From NCBI RefSeq assembly GCF_009720145.1, contig NZ_CP046253.1, positions 868,001 to 932,000 of the forward strand: a DNA stretch of 64,000 nucleotides. Reading direction: 5' to 3'. A model generated the notes under the pieces. The model had not been told where the DNA came from and searched no databases. It was given only the letters and a program-made list of their open reading frames with translations. Below, one piece after another: positions 57,368 to 64,000 of this stretch (positions within the stretch are counted from its first letter, which is position 1; every line of letters starts with the position of its first letter). Both the position numbers and the translations under genes were made by a program. This stretch comes from Sphingobium sp. CAP-1 (lineage in GTDB: Bacteria; Pseudomonadota; Alphaproteobacteria; Sphingomonadales; Sphingomonadaceae).

Positions 57368-58771
57368 ATGGCGAGCTTCCTGATGACGCTGCAATCCAAC
57401 CGGTCCCTGCTGGACATCGACCGCGACCATCTGATCCACCCCGTCACCTCCTTCCGCGGGCATGAGGCGCATGGCGCGCTGTTGCTGGAAAGCGGCAAGG
57501 GCATGTGGCTGAAGGATATGGACGGCAAGGATCTGCTGGATGCCTTTGCCGGCCTGTGGTGCGTCAATGTCGGCTATGGCCAGGACAGCATCGCGCAAGT
57601 GGCGGCCGAACAGATGCGCCGCCTGCCCTACGCCACCGGCTATTTCCATTTCGGCAGCGAACCGGCGGTGAAGCTGGCGCAACGGCTGGTCGACCTCAGC
57701 CCCGAAGGCCTCGACCATGTCTATTTCACGCTGGGCGGGTCGGATGCGGTGGACAGCGCGATCCGCTATATCACCCATTATTACAACGCGATCGGCAAGC
57801 CCGAAAAGAAGCAATATATCGCGCTGGAGCGCGGCTATCACGGGTCGAGCAGCACCGGCGCGGGGCTGACGGCACTGGCCAATTTCCATCGCAATTTCGA
57901 CCTGCCGCTACGCTGGCAGCATCATATCGCGTCCCCCTACCCCTATCGCAGCGATCTGGAGGGGGACGACGCCGCGATCATCGCCCGGTCGGTGCAGGAA
58001 TTGAAGGACAAGGTCGCGGAACTGGGCGCGGACAAGGTCGCGGCCTTCTTCTGCGAACCGATTCAGGGATCGGGCGGCGTGATCGTGCCGCCGGTGGGAT
58101 GGCTGAAAGCGATGCGCGACGCCTGCACCGAGCTGGATATTCTCTTCGTCACCGATGAGGTCATCACCGCCTTTGGCCGCACCGGGCCGATGTTCGCCTG
58201 CGAAGCGGAAGATGTGTCGCCCGACCTGATGACCGTCGCCAAGGGGCTGACCTCCGGCTATGTGCCGATGGGCGCGCTGCTGATGTCGGACAAAGTGTAT
58301 CAGGGCATCGCCAATGGCGCCGCGCCCGACATCGCGATCGGCCATGGCGCGACCTATTCGGGCCATCCCGTCAGTGCGGCGGTGGGGCTGGAGGTGCTGC
58401 GCCTGTATACCGAAGGCGGCATATTGGCGAACGGGCAGAAGGTCGCCGCGCGCTTCGACGCCGGGCTGGCGGCCCTGGCCGATCATCCGATGGTCGGCGA
58501 CACGCGCGGACGCGGCCTGCTGGGCGCGATCGAACTGGTGAGCGACAAGGGCGGCAAGACGCGGTTCGACCCCGCGCTGAAACTGGCCGATCGGCTGTTC
58601 GCGAAAGCCTATGACAATGGCGTGATTTTCCGCGCCTTTGCCGACAATATCATCGGCCTCGCGCCAGCGCTGTGCGCGTCGGACGGGGAGATGGACGAGA
58701 TATTCGCGCGCATCGCCAAGACGCTGGACGATCTGCTCGAAGAAGCCGATATTCGCGCGGCAGTGCGATAA
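57368..58771 (+). CDS. Class III (omega) aminotransferase
   Basis: This 467-residue PLP enzyme transfers an amino group from a terminal amine, such as putrescine, beta-alanine or GABA, to a 2-oxoacid. It resembles SpuC: LLDAFAGLWCVNVGYGQDS, FTLGGSDAVDSAIR, YHGSSSTGAG, EPIQGSGGVIVPP, Asp263 (VTDEVITAFGRTG) and Schiff-base Lys292 (TVAKGLTSGYVPMGA). ATG 57368 and ATG 57383 both lack strong ribosome sites; I kept the first. An Lrp/AsnC gene follows by 19 bases and probably senses the same substrate. Confidence 0.91.
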   Translation: MASFLMTLQSNRSLLDIDRDHLIHPVTSFRGHEAHGALLLESGKGMWLKDMDGKDLLDAFAGLWCVNVGYGQDSIAQVAAEQMRRLPYATGYFHFGSEPAVKLAQRLVDLSPEGLDHVYFTLGGSDAVDSAIRYITHYYNAIGKPEKKQYIALERGYHGSSSTGAGLTALANFHRNFDLPLRWQHHIASPYPYRSDLEGDDAAIIARSVQELKDKVAELGADKVAAFFCEPIQGSGGVIVPPVGWLKAMRDACTELDILFVTDEVITAFGRTGPMFACEAEDVSPDLMTVAKGLTSGYVPMGALLMSDKVYQGIANGAAPDIAIGHGATYSGHPVSAAVGLEVLRLYTEGGILANGQKVAARFDAGLAALADHPMVGDTRGRGLLGAIELVSDKGGKTRFDPALKLADRLFAKAYDNGVIFRAFADNIIGLAPALCASDGEMDEIFARIAKTLDDLLEEADIRAAVR

Positions 58772-58790
58772 GACAAGGGGGAGCGGGACT

Positions 58791-59285
58791 ATGTTGGGCG
58801 GACCCAGACTGGACAGGATTGACCTGAAAATCCTGACGCAGCTTCAACAATCCGGCCGCATCACCAATGTCGAACTGGCCGACGCGGTGGGCCTGTCCCC
58901 CAGCCCCTGCCTGACCCGCGTCAAGCGGCTGGAGAAGGCCGGATATATCACCGGCTATGGCGCGCATATCAACCTGCACAAGCTGGGCGAATATCTGACT
59001 GTCTTTACCGAGGTGACGCTGACCGAGCATCGCGCCGGCGACTTTTCCCGGTTCGAAACGCGCATCCGCAAGCTGGACGAGATTGTCGAATGTCATCTGG
59101 TCAGCGGCGGATATGATTATCTGCTGAAATTCGTGACGCGCGGCGTGGCGCATTATCAGTCGATCATCGAAGGGATGCTGGAAAGCGACTACGGCATCGA
59201 GAAATATTTCAGCTATGTCGTGATCAAATCGCCCTTCATCAAACATCATTATCCGATCCAGCATCTGTTCGGCGAACAGAGATAG
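58791..59285 (+). CDS. Lrp/AsnC-family regulator
   Basis: This 164-residue regulator has the AsnC helix-turn-helix (RLDRIDLKILTQLQQSGRITNVELADAVGLSPSPCLTRVKRLEKAGYI, residues 6-53, read in pieces) and the RAM effector domain with VECHLVSGGYDYLLKFVTRG. ATG 58791 follows GGGGGAG. It is encoded just after the aminotransferase and likely controls the amine cluster, including itself, in response to an amino acid. Confidence 0.92.
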   Translation: MLGGPRLDRIDLKILTQLQQSGRITNVELADAVGLSPSPCLTRVKRLEKAGYITGYGAHINLHKLGEYLTVFTEVTLTEHRAGDFSRFETRIRKLDEIVECHLVSGGYDYLLKFVTRGVAHYQSIIEGMLESDYGIEKYFSYVVIKSPFIKHHYPIQHLFGEQR

Positions 59286-59336
59286 GGTTGGGGTTTTGTC
59301 CCGCCGGGAATCCCGCTTCTGAGAAGGCGGGACTGG

Positions 59337-59356
59337 GTTCCCGCCTGCGCGGGAAC
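59337..59356 (+). terminator. Hairpin repeat after the Lrp/AsnC gene
   Basis: GTTCCCGC-CTGC-GCGGGAAC is a perfect 8-bp stem. A second imperfect hairpin (TCCCGCTTCT with AGAAGGCGGGA) precedes it at about 59310-59332. Such CCCGCCTGCGCGGG elements are common intergenic hairpins in sphingomonads. Confidence 0.6.
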
Positions 59357-59397
59357 GCGATATATTTGTGACGACACACAGTTTAGGCTTTTCCCGC

Positions 59398-60546
59398 ATG
59401 ACCGACATTGCCGACCTGATCGAACCGCTCGTCGCGTTTCGCCGCGACATTCATGCGCATCCCGAACTGGGCTTTTGCGAGCATCGCACCGCGGCAAGGA
59501 TCGCGGAACAACTGCGCGCGCTGGGGCTGGAAGTGCATGAGGGGATCGGCAGGACCGGCGTGGTCGGGGTGCTGCGCAACGGCGCGTCCGGGCGCAGCAT
59601 CGGGTTGCGGGCGGACATGGACGCGCTGCCCATCCATGAGCAGACCAACCTGCCCTATGCCAGCAAGACGCCCGGCACTTTCCATGGCTGCGGCCATGAC
59701 GGGCATGTCGCGATGCTGCTGGGCGCGGCGCAACATCTGAGCCGGAGCCGCAATTTCGACGGCACGGTCAACTTCTTCTTCCAGCCCGCCGAAGAGGGGC
59801 AGGGCGGCGCGCGCGAGATGGTGAAGGAAGGGCTGTTCGAGCGCTTCCCGTGCGATCGGGTGTTCGGGCTGCACAATTGGCCCGACCTGCCCGCCGGCAC
59901 GATCGCGACGCGGCCCGGCCCGATCATGGGCGCGGCCGACAAGTTCGAGATCAGACTGGAAGGACGCGGCGGCCATGCGGCGATCCCGCAGGATACGCCC
60001 GACGCGATATTTGCTGCGGCTATATTGGTGCAGCAATTAAACGCCATCGTGTCGCGCCGGATTGCGCCGACAGCGTCGGCGGTGCTGTCCATCACCCAGA
60101 TTCATGGCGGGCATACGCATAATGTGATCCCCGAACTGGTGACGATTTCGGGGACGGTGCGCACCTTCGACCCCGCCGTCCAGGACCGGATCGAGGCGTC
60201 GATCCGCCAGATTGCGGCAGGCGTCGCGCTGGCGGGCGAGGTGACGGCGAGCGTCGATTATCAGCGTTACTATCCGGCCACGATCAACGACCGGCAAGCG
60301 GCACAGGAGGCGCTGGACGCCGCCGCGACCGTGGGCATCGCGCAGTTGGCGCCCGATCCGGCCTTCACCTCCGAAGATTTCGCCTTCATGCTGCAAGCGT
60401 GCAAGGGCGCCTATATCTGGCTGGGGCAGGCGAAGGCGGAAGGCTCCGCGCCGCTGCACAATCCGCATTATGATTTCAACGATGACGTGCTGGGGCTGGG
60501 CATAAGGCTGCATGTCGCGCTGGCCGAGCGGCATCTGGCGCCCTGA
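59398..60546 (+). CDS. M20-family amidohydrolase (HipO/aminoacylase type)
   Basis: This 382-residue metallopeptidase-like enzyme hydrolyses an N-acyl amino acid or amide. It has FRRDIHAHPELGF, RADMDALPI, metal ligands C98, H100 and H103 (HGCGHDGH), the catalytic Glu pair 132-133 (PAEEG), GLHNWPDLPAG and the last ligand His in LHNPHYDFND. ATG 59398 was chosen; GTG 59368 is in frame but has no site. It ends the amine/opine locus and might release the amino acid part of a conjugated substrate. Confidence 0.91.
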   Translation: MTDIADLIEPLVAFRRDIHAHPELGFCEHRTAARIAEQLRALGLEVHEGIGRTGVVGVLRNGASGRSIGLRADMDALPIHEQTNLPYASKTPGTFHGCGHDGHVAMLLGAAQHLSRSRNFDGTVNFFFQPAEEGQGGAREMVKEGLFERFPCDRVFGLHNWPDLPAGTIATRPGPIMGAADKFEIRLEGRGGHAAIPQDTPDAIFAAAILVQQLNAIVSRRIAPTASAVLSITQIHGGHTHNVIPELVTISGTVRTFDPAVQDRIEASIRQIAAGVALAGEVTASVDYQRYYPATINDRQAAQEALDAAATVGIAQLAPDPAFTSEDFAFMLQACKGAYIWLGQAKAEGSAPLHNPHYDFNDDVLGLGIRLHVALAERHLAP

Positions 60547-60592
60547 ATCCTGTCGGACCGAAGCGAACGGATCATGACAAGGTCATTCGACC

Positions 60593-61294
60593 CTAAAGAC
60601 TGAAGCCGAAACCGATCACGCCCATGGTCGAATGGAGCGCCTCCCCCTGGGCGCGGGCGAGGCGGCGGGTGCCGGCCAGCAGCCGTTCATGGACGACGCC
60701 GGCATAGGCGTTGATTTTGGGCGTCAGGCGGTAGCGCAGGCGCAGCGTGGCTTCGCCTTCGGTGAAGCCCGATCGGGTGGCTTCGGCGGCGCTGGATTGC
60801 GCCGACCAGCCAGCCGCGACGCGTGGTTCCAGATAGAGGCGCTGCGTGACCGGCAGTTGGTAAATGATCTGCCCTTCGCCGGTCAGCCGCCCCTTGTCGG
60901 ACAGGAAGGCATAGCTTTCCCAGTTGAAGCGGGTGCCGACCGTTCCCTGCACGCCGATGATGGCGTGTATATCGCGCGGGTGCGGTTTGAAATCCTTGCG
61001 CACGCCGACCAGAAAGGTCGTGTTGCCGACGCTGTGGCCGTAGAAGAGGCGAGCCTGCACCTCATCGATCTGGTTGCCGAGCGCGCCGCCGCCCTGCGTC
61101 ACCAGCATCGCCTGGTCGGTGGCGTCGCCGAGCGAAAAGGTCGCGTCCCAGAGAAACACATCGTCGCCACGCCCGGTGCGCAGTTCGATGAGGTCGAAGC
61201 CGCCGCTGAGCGTCGCGGGCTGGGCGCGCGCGGGCGCAACCGCGACCATTGCGCAGCCGCACAGAAGCCAGAACTGATATGCGAAACGCGCCAT
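60593..61294 (-). CDS. CopB-like copper-resistance outer-membrane protein, short
   Basis: This 233-residue protein has a signal peptide (VAPARAQ, about 25 residues) and the CopB barrel: GNQIDEVQARLFYGHSVGNTTFLVGVRKDFKPHP, GTVGTRFNWESYAFLSDKGRLTGEGQIIYQLPVTQRLYLEPRV (read in pieces) and ending GVIGFGFSL. It lacks the Met/His-rich N-terminal region of full CopB. It is a second CopB paralogue 140 bases downstream of copB on the same strand; the gap shows no gene. Confidence 0.85.
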   Translation of the reverse strand: MARFAYQFWLLCGCAMVAVAPARAQPATLSGGFDLIELRTGRGDDVFLWDATFSLGDATDQAMLVTQGGGALGNQIDEVQARLFYGHSVGNTTFLVGVRKDFKPHPRDIHAIIGVQGTVGTRFNWESYAFLSDKGRLTGEGQIIYQLPVTQRLYLEPRVAAGWSAQSSAAEATRSGFTEGEATLRLRYRLTPKINAYAGVVHERLLAGTRRLARAQGEALHSTMGVIGFGFSL

Positions 61295-61434
61295 CTACCC
61301 TGCGATCCGGTTGCCGGTATCGCAGGGAAATTAATGCGGCTGCCGCAGCGCTATTGCACGAAGCGCGGCGCGGACCGTGGCGTTGATGACTCATTGTCGC
61401 GCACGCCCGGCAGCTTATGCCGAAATGATTTGCA

Positions 61435-62391
61435 TTAGAACCAGAAGCGCACGCCCATCACCAGACTGGTGGTCGATGCCCCGTCTCCGGCGGCGCGGGC
61501 GTAGCGGGCGGTGTCGCCGAAGCTGCGTTCCCAGTTGACGCCGATATAGGGCGCAAATTCATGGGCGATTTCGTAGCGCAGACGCAGCCCCAGCTCGATC
61601 GTGGAGAGGCCCGATCCGACGCCGATATCCGGCACATTCTGTGCGGCGATATTCACTTCGGCGGCGGGTTGCAGGATCAGCCGCTGGGTCAGGCGCTGGT
61701 CATAGCTGCCCTCGACGCGGAGATGGGCGTCGCCCTTGTTCGAGAGGAATGCCTGCGCCTCCAGTTCGAACCAGTAGGGGGCGAGGCCTTCGATGCCGAT
61801 GGTGGCATATGTGCGCTGCGGCCGGGGGCGGAAATCCTGACGGACGCCGGCGACGATATTCCACCAGGGGTCGATCGCGCGGCTGTAGAGCGCCTGCACC
61901 TCCGCGCTTTCGAGCGCGCCATCGACCGCGCCCTCCCCTTCGGACTTGATGGCGAGGCGGTTGATGTCGCCGCCGATCCAGCCTTCGCCTTCCCAGGCAT
62001 AGCCGTCGCCGCCCTTTTGCCCGCGATATTCGAGCCGGTCGAGCATCAGTTGGGAGAAGGTCATGCCGCCGCTCTCCTTCGCCATGGCGGCGCGAGCGCG
62101 GGCCATGACGGCCGGATCATAGAGCGCTTCGGCGGCATAATCGGTCGCGACCGGCGGGGCGACGCCCTTCGGCATGGTATCGTCCGATGCGGGCATGGCA
62201 TGACCGGCATGGGGATTGGCGGGCTGGTCCGGCGCGGGCGTTTCTTCCGCCGGCGGCGTCTGGTGCGCGCTGTGATCCATAGCCTCATGGTTCATTTGCC
62301 CATGATCCATCTGGCTATGATCCATCGTCTGCGCCTGCGCGGCGACGATGCTGCCCGCGATCAGCGCGGTGGCGGCGATCAGGCGCTTCAT
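61435..62391 (-). CDS. copB: Copper-resistance outer-membrane protein CopB
   Basis: This 318-residue protein has a signal peptide (VAAQAQ), a His/Met-rich segment (MDHSQMDHGQMNHEAMDHSAH, residues about 23-43) that can bind copper, and the CopB barrel domain with DRLEYRGQKGGDGYAWEGEGW, YSRAIDPWWNIVAGVRQDFRP and a C-terminal Phe in VMGVRFWF. The ATG at 62391 overlaps the copA stop by four bases, so the two are coupled. It acts in the outer membrane to lower copper uptake or sequester copper. Confidence 0.93.
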   Translation of the reverse strand: MKRLIAATALIAGSIVAAQAQTMDHSQMDHGQMNHEAMDHSAHQTPPAEETPAPDQPANPHAGHAMPASDDTMPKGVAPPVATDYAAEALYDPAVMARARAAMAKESGGMTFSQLMLDRLEYRGQKGGDGYAWEGEGWIGGDINRLAIKSEGEGAVDGALESAEVQALYSRAIDPWWNIVAGVRQDFRPRPQRTYATIGIEGLAPYWFELEAQAFLSNKGDAHLRVEGSYDQRLTQRLILQPAAEVNIAAQNVPDIGVGSGLSTIELGLRLRYEIAHEFAPYIGVNWERSFGDTARYARAAGDGASTTSLVMGVRFWF

Positions 62392-64000
62392 GCCGCGTCC
62401 TCCCCATGGCGGACCGTGACGACACGCATCATCCCCGTGTGCATGTGCATCAGCATATGACAGTGAAAGGCCCAGTCGCCGATCGCATCGGCAGTGAGAT
62501 CGAAACTGACCTTGCCGCCGGGCAGGACGTTGACCGTATGCTTGCGGGGATTATGCAGGGCGTCCTCCCCGGTGACGAGCTGGAAGAAATGACCGTGGAT
62601 GTGGATGGGATGCGGCATCATCGTGTCGTTGATGAGGTTCACGCGCACCCGTTCCATATGGCGGAAGGGGATGCGTTCCGCCCCGTCGGACAGCTTCACC
62701 CCGTCGAAGGACCACATATAGCGTTCCATATTGGCGGTCAGGTGAATGTCGAGCGTGCGGGTCGGCGTGCGGATATCCTCGTTCGGTTCGAGCGCGCGCA
62801 GATCGGCATAGGTGAGGACGCGATGGTCGACATCCTCCAGCCCCGTCGGCCGGTCGGCGGTGCGATCGGCCGGCATGGCGGACAGGGTCGCGACCCCCGG
62901 CCCCATCGGCACGTTAGGGGCGACCGAAGGATCGAGCATCTTCATGGCATGGCCCGACATGCTTTCATTCGCGGGCTGGCTGAGGTCGATCACGCCCCCC
63001 TGCCCCATGTCCATGCCAGCCATGTCCATGCCCATATCCTTCATGGTGAGAAGGGGACGCCGGCGCAGGTCGGGGATCGGCGCAACCATGCCGATCTGCG
63101 GCGCGAGCGTGGCGCGGACCTGTCCCGACCGATCGATCGCTTCGGCGATCAGGCCATAGGCCTTGGCTTCGGTCGGACAGACGATCACGTCATAGGTTTC
63201 GGCGATGCCGATCTGGAACTCATCCGTCTCGACCGGCTGGACATGCTGGCCGTCGCACTGCACCACGGTCATCGGCAGGCCGGGCAGGCGGACGTTGAAA
63301 TTGGTCATGGCGGACGCGTTGACGATGCGCAGCCGCACCCGCTCACCGGGCGTAAACAGCCCGGTCCAGTTTTCCGGCGTGCCATGGCCGTTGATGAGGA
63401 AGCTGTAGGTGGAGCCGGTCACGTCCGAAATATCGGTGGGGTCCATCCGCATCTTGCCCCAGTCCATCCGGTCCTTGTACGGCTGATCCTTGCCCGCGAG
63501 CAGCCCGGCCAGCGTCTGGCGCTGCATGTTGTAATAGCCGCCCATCTGCTTGAGGCGCTTGAGCAGCATATGGGGATGCACCGGCGACCAGTCGGCCAGC
63601 ACGATCACATGTTCGCGATCCGACCGGACCGGATCGGGACCGGCGGGGTCAATGACGATCGGGCCATAATGGCCCATCGCCTCCTGCATTCCCGAATGGC
63701 TGTGATACCAGTAGGTGCCGGACTGACGGATCGGGAAATCATAGGTGAAGGTTGCGCCCGGACGGATGCCGGGGAAGCTGACGCCCGGCACGCCATCCAT
63801 CTGGAAGGGGACGATCAGGCCGTGCCAGTGGATCGACGTATCCTCTTTCAATGTGTTGGTGACGGCGAGGCGGACATGCTGCCCTTCCTTCAGCCGGATG
63901 AGCGGCGCGGGGACGGTGCCGTTGATGGTGATGGCATGAGCCGAGCGGTTGCCGGTGCCGAAATGGCTTTCTCCGACCGTCAGTGCGATCGTCTCGCCCG
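62388..64000 (-). CDS. copA: Multicopper oxidase CopA (5' end outside window)
   Basis: At least 536 residues of the periplasmic copper-resistance oxidase are present, and the frame stays open to position 64000. Blue-copper ligand motifs are SIHWHG, YWYHSHSG, HPIHIHGHFF and the C-terminal HCHMLMHMHTGM. A Met-rich segment (KDMGMDMAGMDMGQGG) typical of CopA/PcoA lies in the middle. It oxidises Cu(I) and is normally Tat-exported; the signal is not in the window. The gene is followed by copB with an ATGA overlap. Confidence 0.95.
   Translation of the reverse strand, partial: GETIALTVGESHFGTGNRSAHAITINGTVPAPLIRLKEGQHVRLAVTNTLKEDTSIHWHGLIVPFQMDGVPGVSFPGIRPGATFTYDFPIRQSGTYWYHSHSGMQEAMGHYGPIVIDPAGPDPVRSDREHVIVLADWSPVHPHMLLKRLKQMGGYYNMQRQTLAGLLAGKDQPYKDRMDWGKMRMDPTDISDVTGSTYSFLINGHGTPENWTGLFTPGERVRLRIVNASAMTNFNVRLPGLPMTVVQCDGQHVQPVETDEFQIGIAETYDVIVCPTEAKAYGLIAEAIDRSGQVRATLAPQIGMVAPIPDLRRRPLLTMKDMGMDMAGMDMGQGGVIDLSQPANESMSGHAMKMLDPSVAPNVPMGPGVATLSAMPADRTADRPTGLEDVDHRVLTYADLRALEPNEDIRTPTRTLDIHLTANMERYMWSFDGVKLSDGAERIPFRHMERVRVNLINDTMMPHPIHIHGHFFQLVTGEDALHNPRKHTVNVLPGGKVSFDLTADAIGDWAFHCHMLMHMHTGMMRVVTVRHGEDAA

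Noticed and set aside
1..64000. Horizontal acquisition of the catabolic region as a mobile element
   Set aside because: No integrase, transposase, tRNA-associated repeat or sharp composition change was seen. Gene style and repeats look native to a sphingomonad chromosome.
1..64000. CRISPR arrays, tRNA or rRNA genes, riboswitches
   Set aside because: No regularly spaced direct repeats, cloverleaf-like segments or conserved riboswitch cores were recognised by eye; a covariance-model search would be needed to exclude small RNAs.

Overview
The window is GC-rich chromosomal DNA that looks like a sphingomonad (Sphingobium/Novosphingobium/Sphingomonas group, Alphaproteobacteria). The reasons are two TonB-dependent receptors, a LigM/DesA-type tetrahydrofolate O-demethylase, a FerB-type hydroxycinnamoyl-CoA hydratase-lyase, a lignostilbene-dioxygenase-family enzyme and a CCTTCGACAGGCTCAG palindromic repeat of a kind common in these genomes. 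I saw no tRNA, rRNA, CRISPR array, integrase or insertion sequence.

Region 1 (1-13.3 kb) looks like an upper pathway for lignin-derived phenylpropanoids and dimers. It holds a partial aldehyde dehydrogenase, a TonB receptor, a carotenoid-oxygenase-family C=C cleavage enzyme, an operon of NmrA-type reductase, PQQ/haem alcohol dehydrogenase and GMC oxidoreductase, an NTF2-fold protein, a VAO-type flavoprotein with its own cytochrome c, and ferB. Region 2 (13.3-20.6 kb) is an RND efflux operon with its TetR regulator. Region 3 (20.7-35.7 kb) returns to aromatic metabolism: MetE-like methyltransferase, IclR, LigM-like demethylase with an alpha/beta hydrolase, two MFS transporters (one of the aromatic-acid:H+ symporter family), VOC protein, two MarR regulators, more NTF2-fold proteins, an SDR, a DUF3237 protein, an NDP-forming acyl-CoA synthetase (FerA candidate) and an aldehyde dehydrogenase (vanillin dehydrogenase candidate).

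The most interesting signal is regulatory. A palindrome with core TAACGATCGTTA lies in six intergenic regions (2856, 4381, 9194 [degenerate], 12302, 26829, 29739) and ties the scattered upper-pathway genes into one probable regulon whose regulator is not obvious in the window. A second motif, TGTRYS-N5-SRYACA, lies in front of ferB, the aromatic-acid transporter, the acyl-CoA synthetase and the marR/aldehyde dehydrogenase pair, which predicts a FerC-like hydroxycinnamate regulon. A third palindrome, TACCGATCGGTA, marks the RND/TetR locus and differs from the first by one base per half-site.

Region 4 (35.9-41.7 kb) holds a DUF1624/HGSNAT-type membrane protein, a siderophore-type TonB receptor, a PepSY membrane protein and a 2-hydroxyacid dehydrogenase. 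Region 5 (42-60.5 kb) is a nitrogen-compound uptake and oxidation locus. Eight genes from 42658 to 51881 form one chain with overlapping starts and stops: a PuuB-like oxidase, a complete Dpp/Opp-type ABC importer with fused ATPases, and a three-subunit HcnABC/opine-oxidase-type dehydrogenase. They are followed by two aldehyde dehydrogenases, a two-domain acetyltransferase, a tartrate/malate-type dehydrogenase, a class III aminotransferase, an Lrp/AsnC regulator and an M20 amidohydrolase. Region 6 (60.6-64 kb) is a copper-resistance locus (copA partial, copB, second CopB-like protein).

All functions are inferred from sequence patterns read by eye. Comparisons with named family members rely on remembered sequences, and no database search was run.
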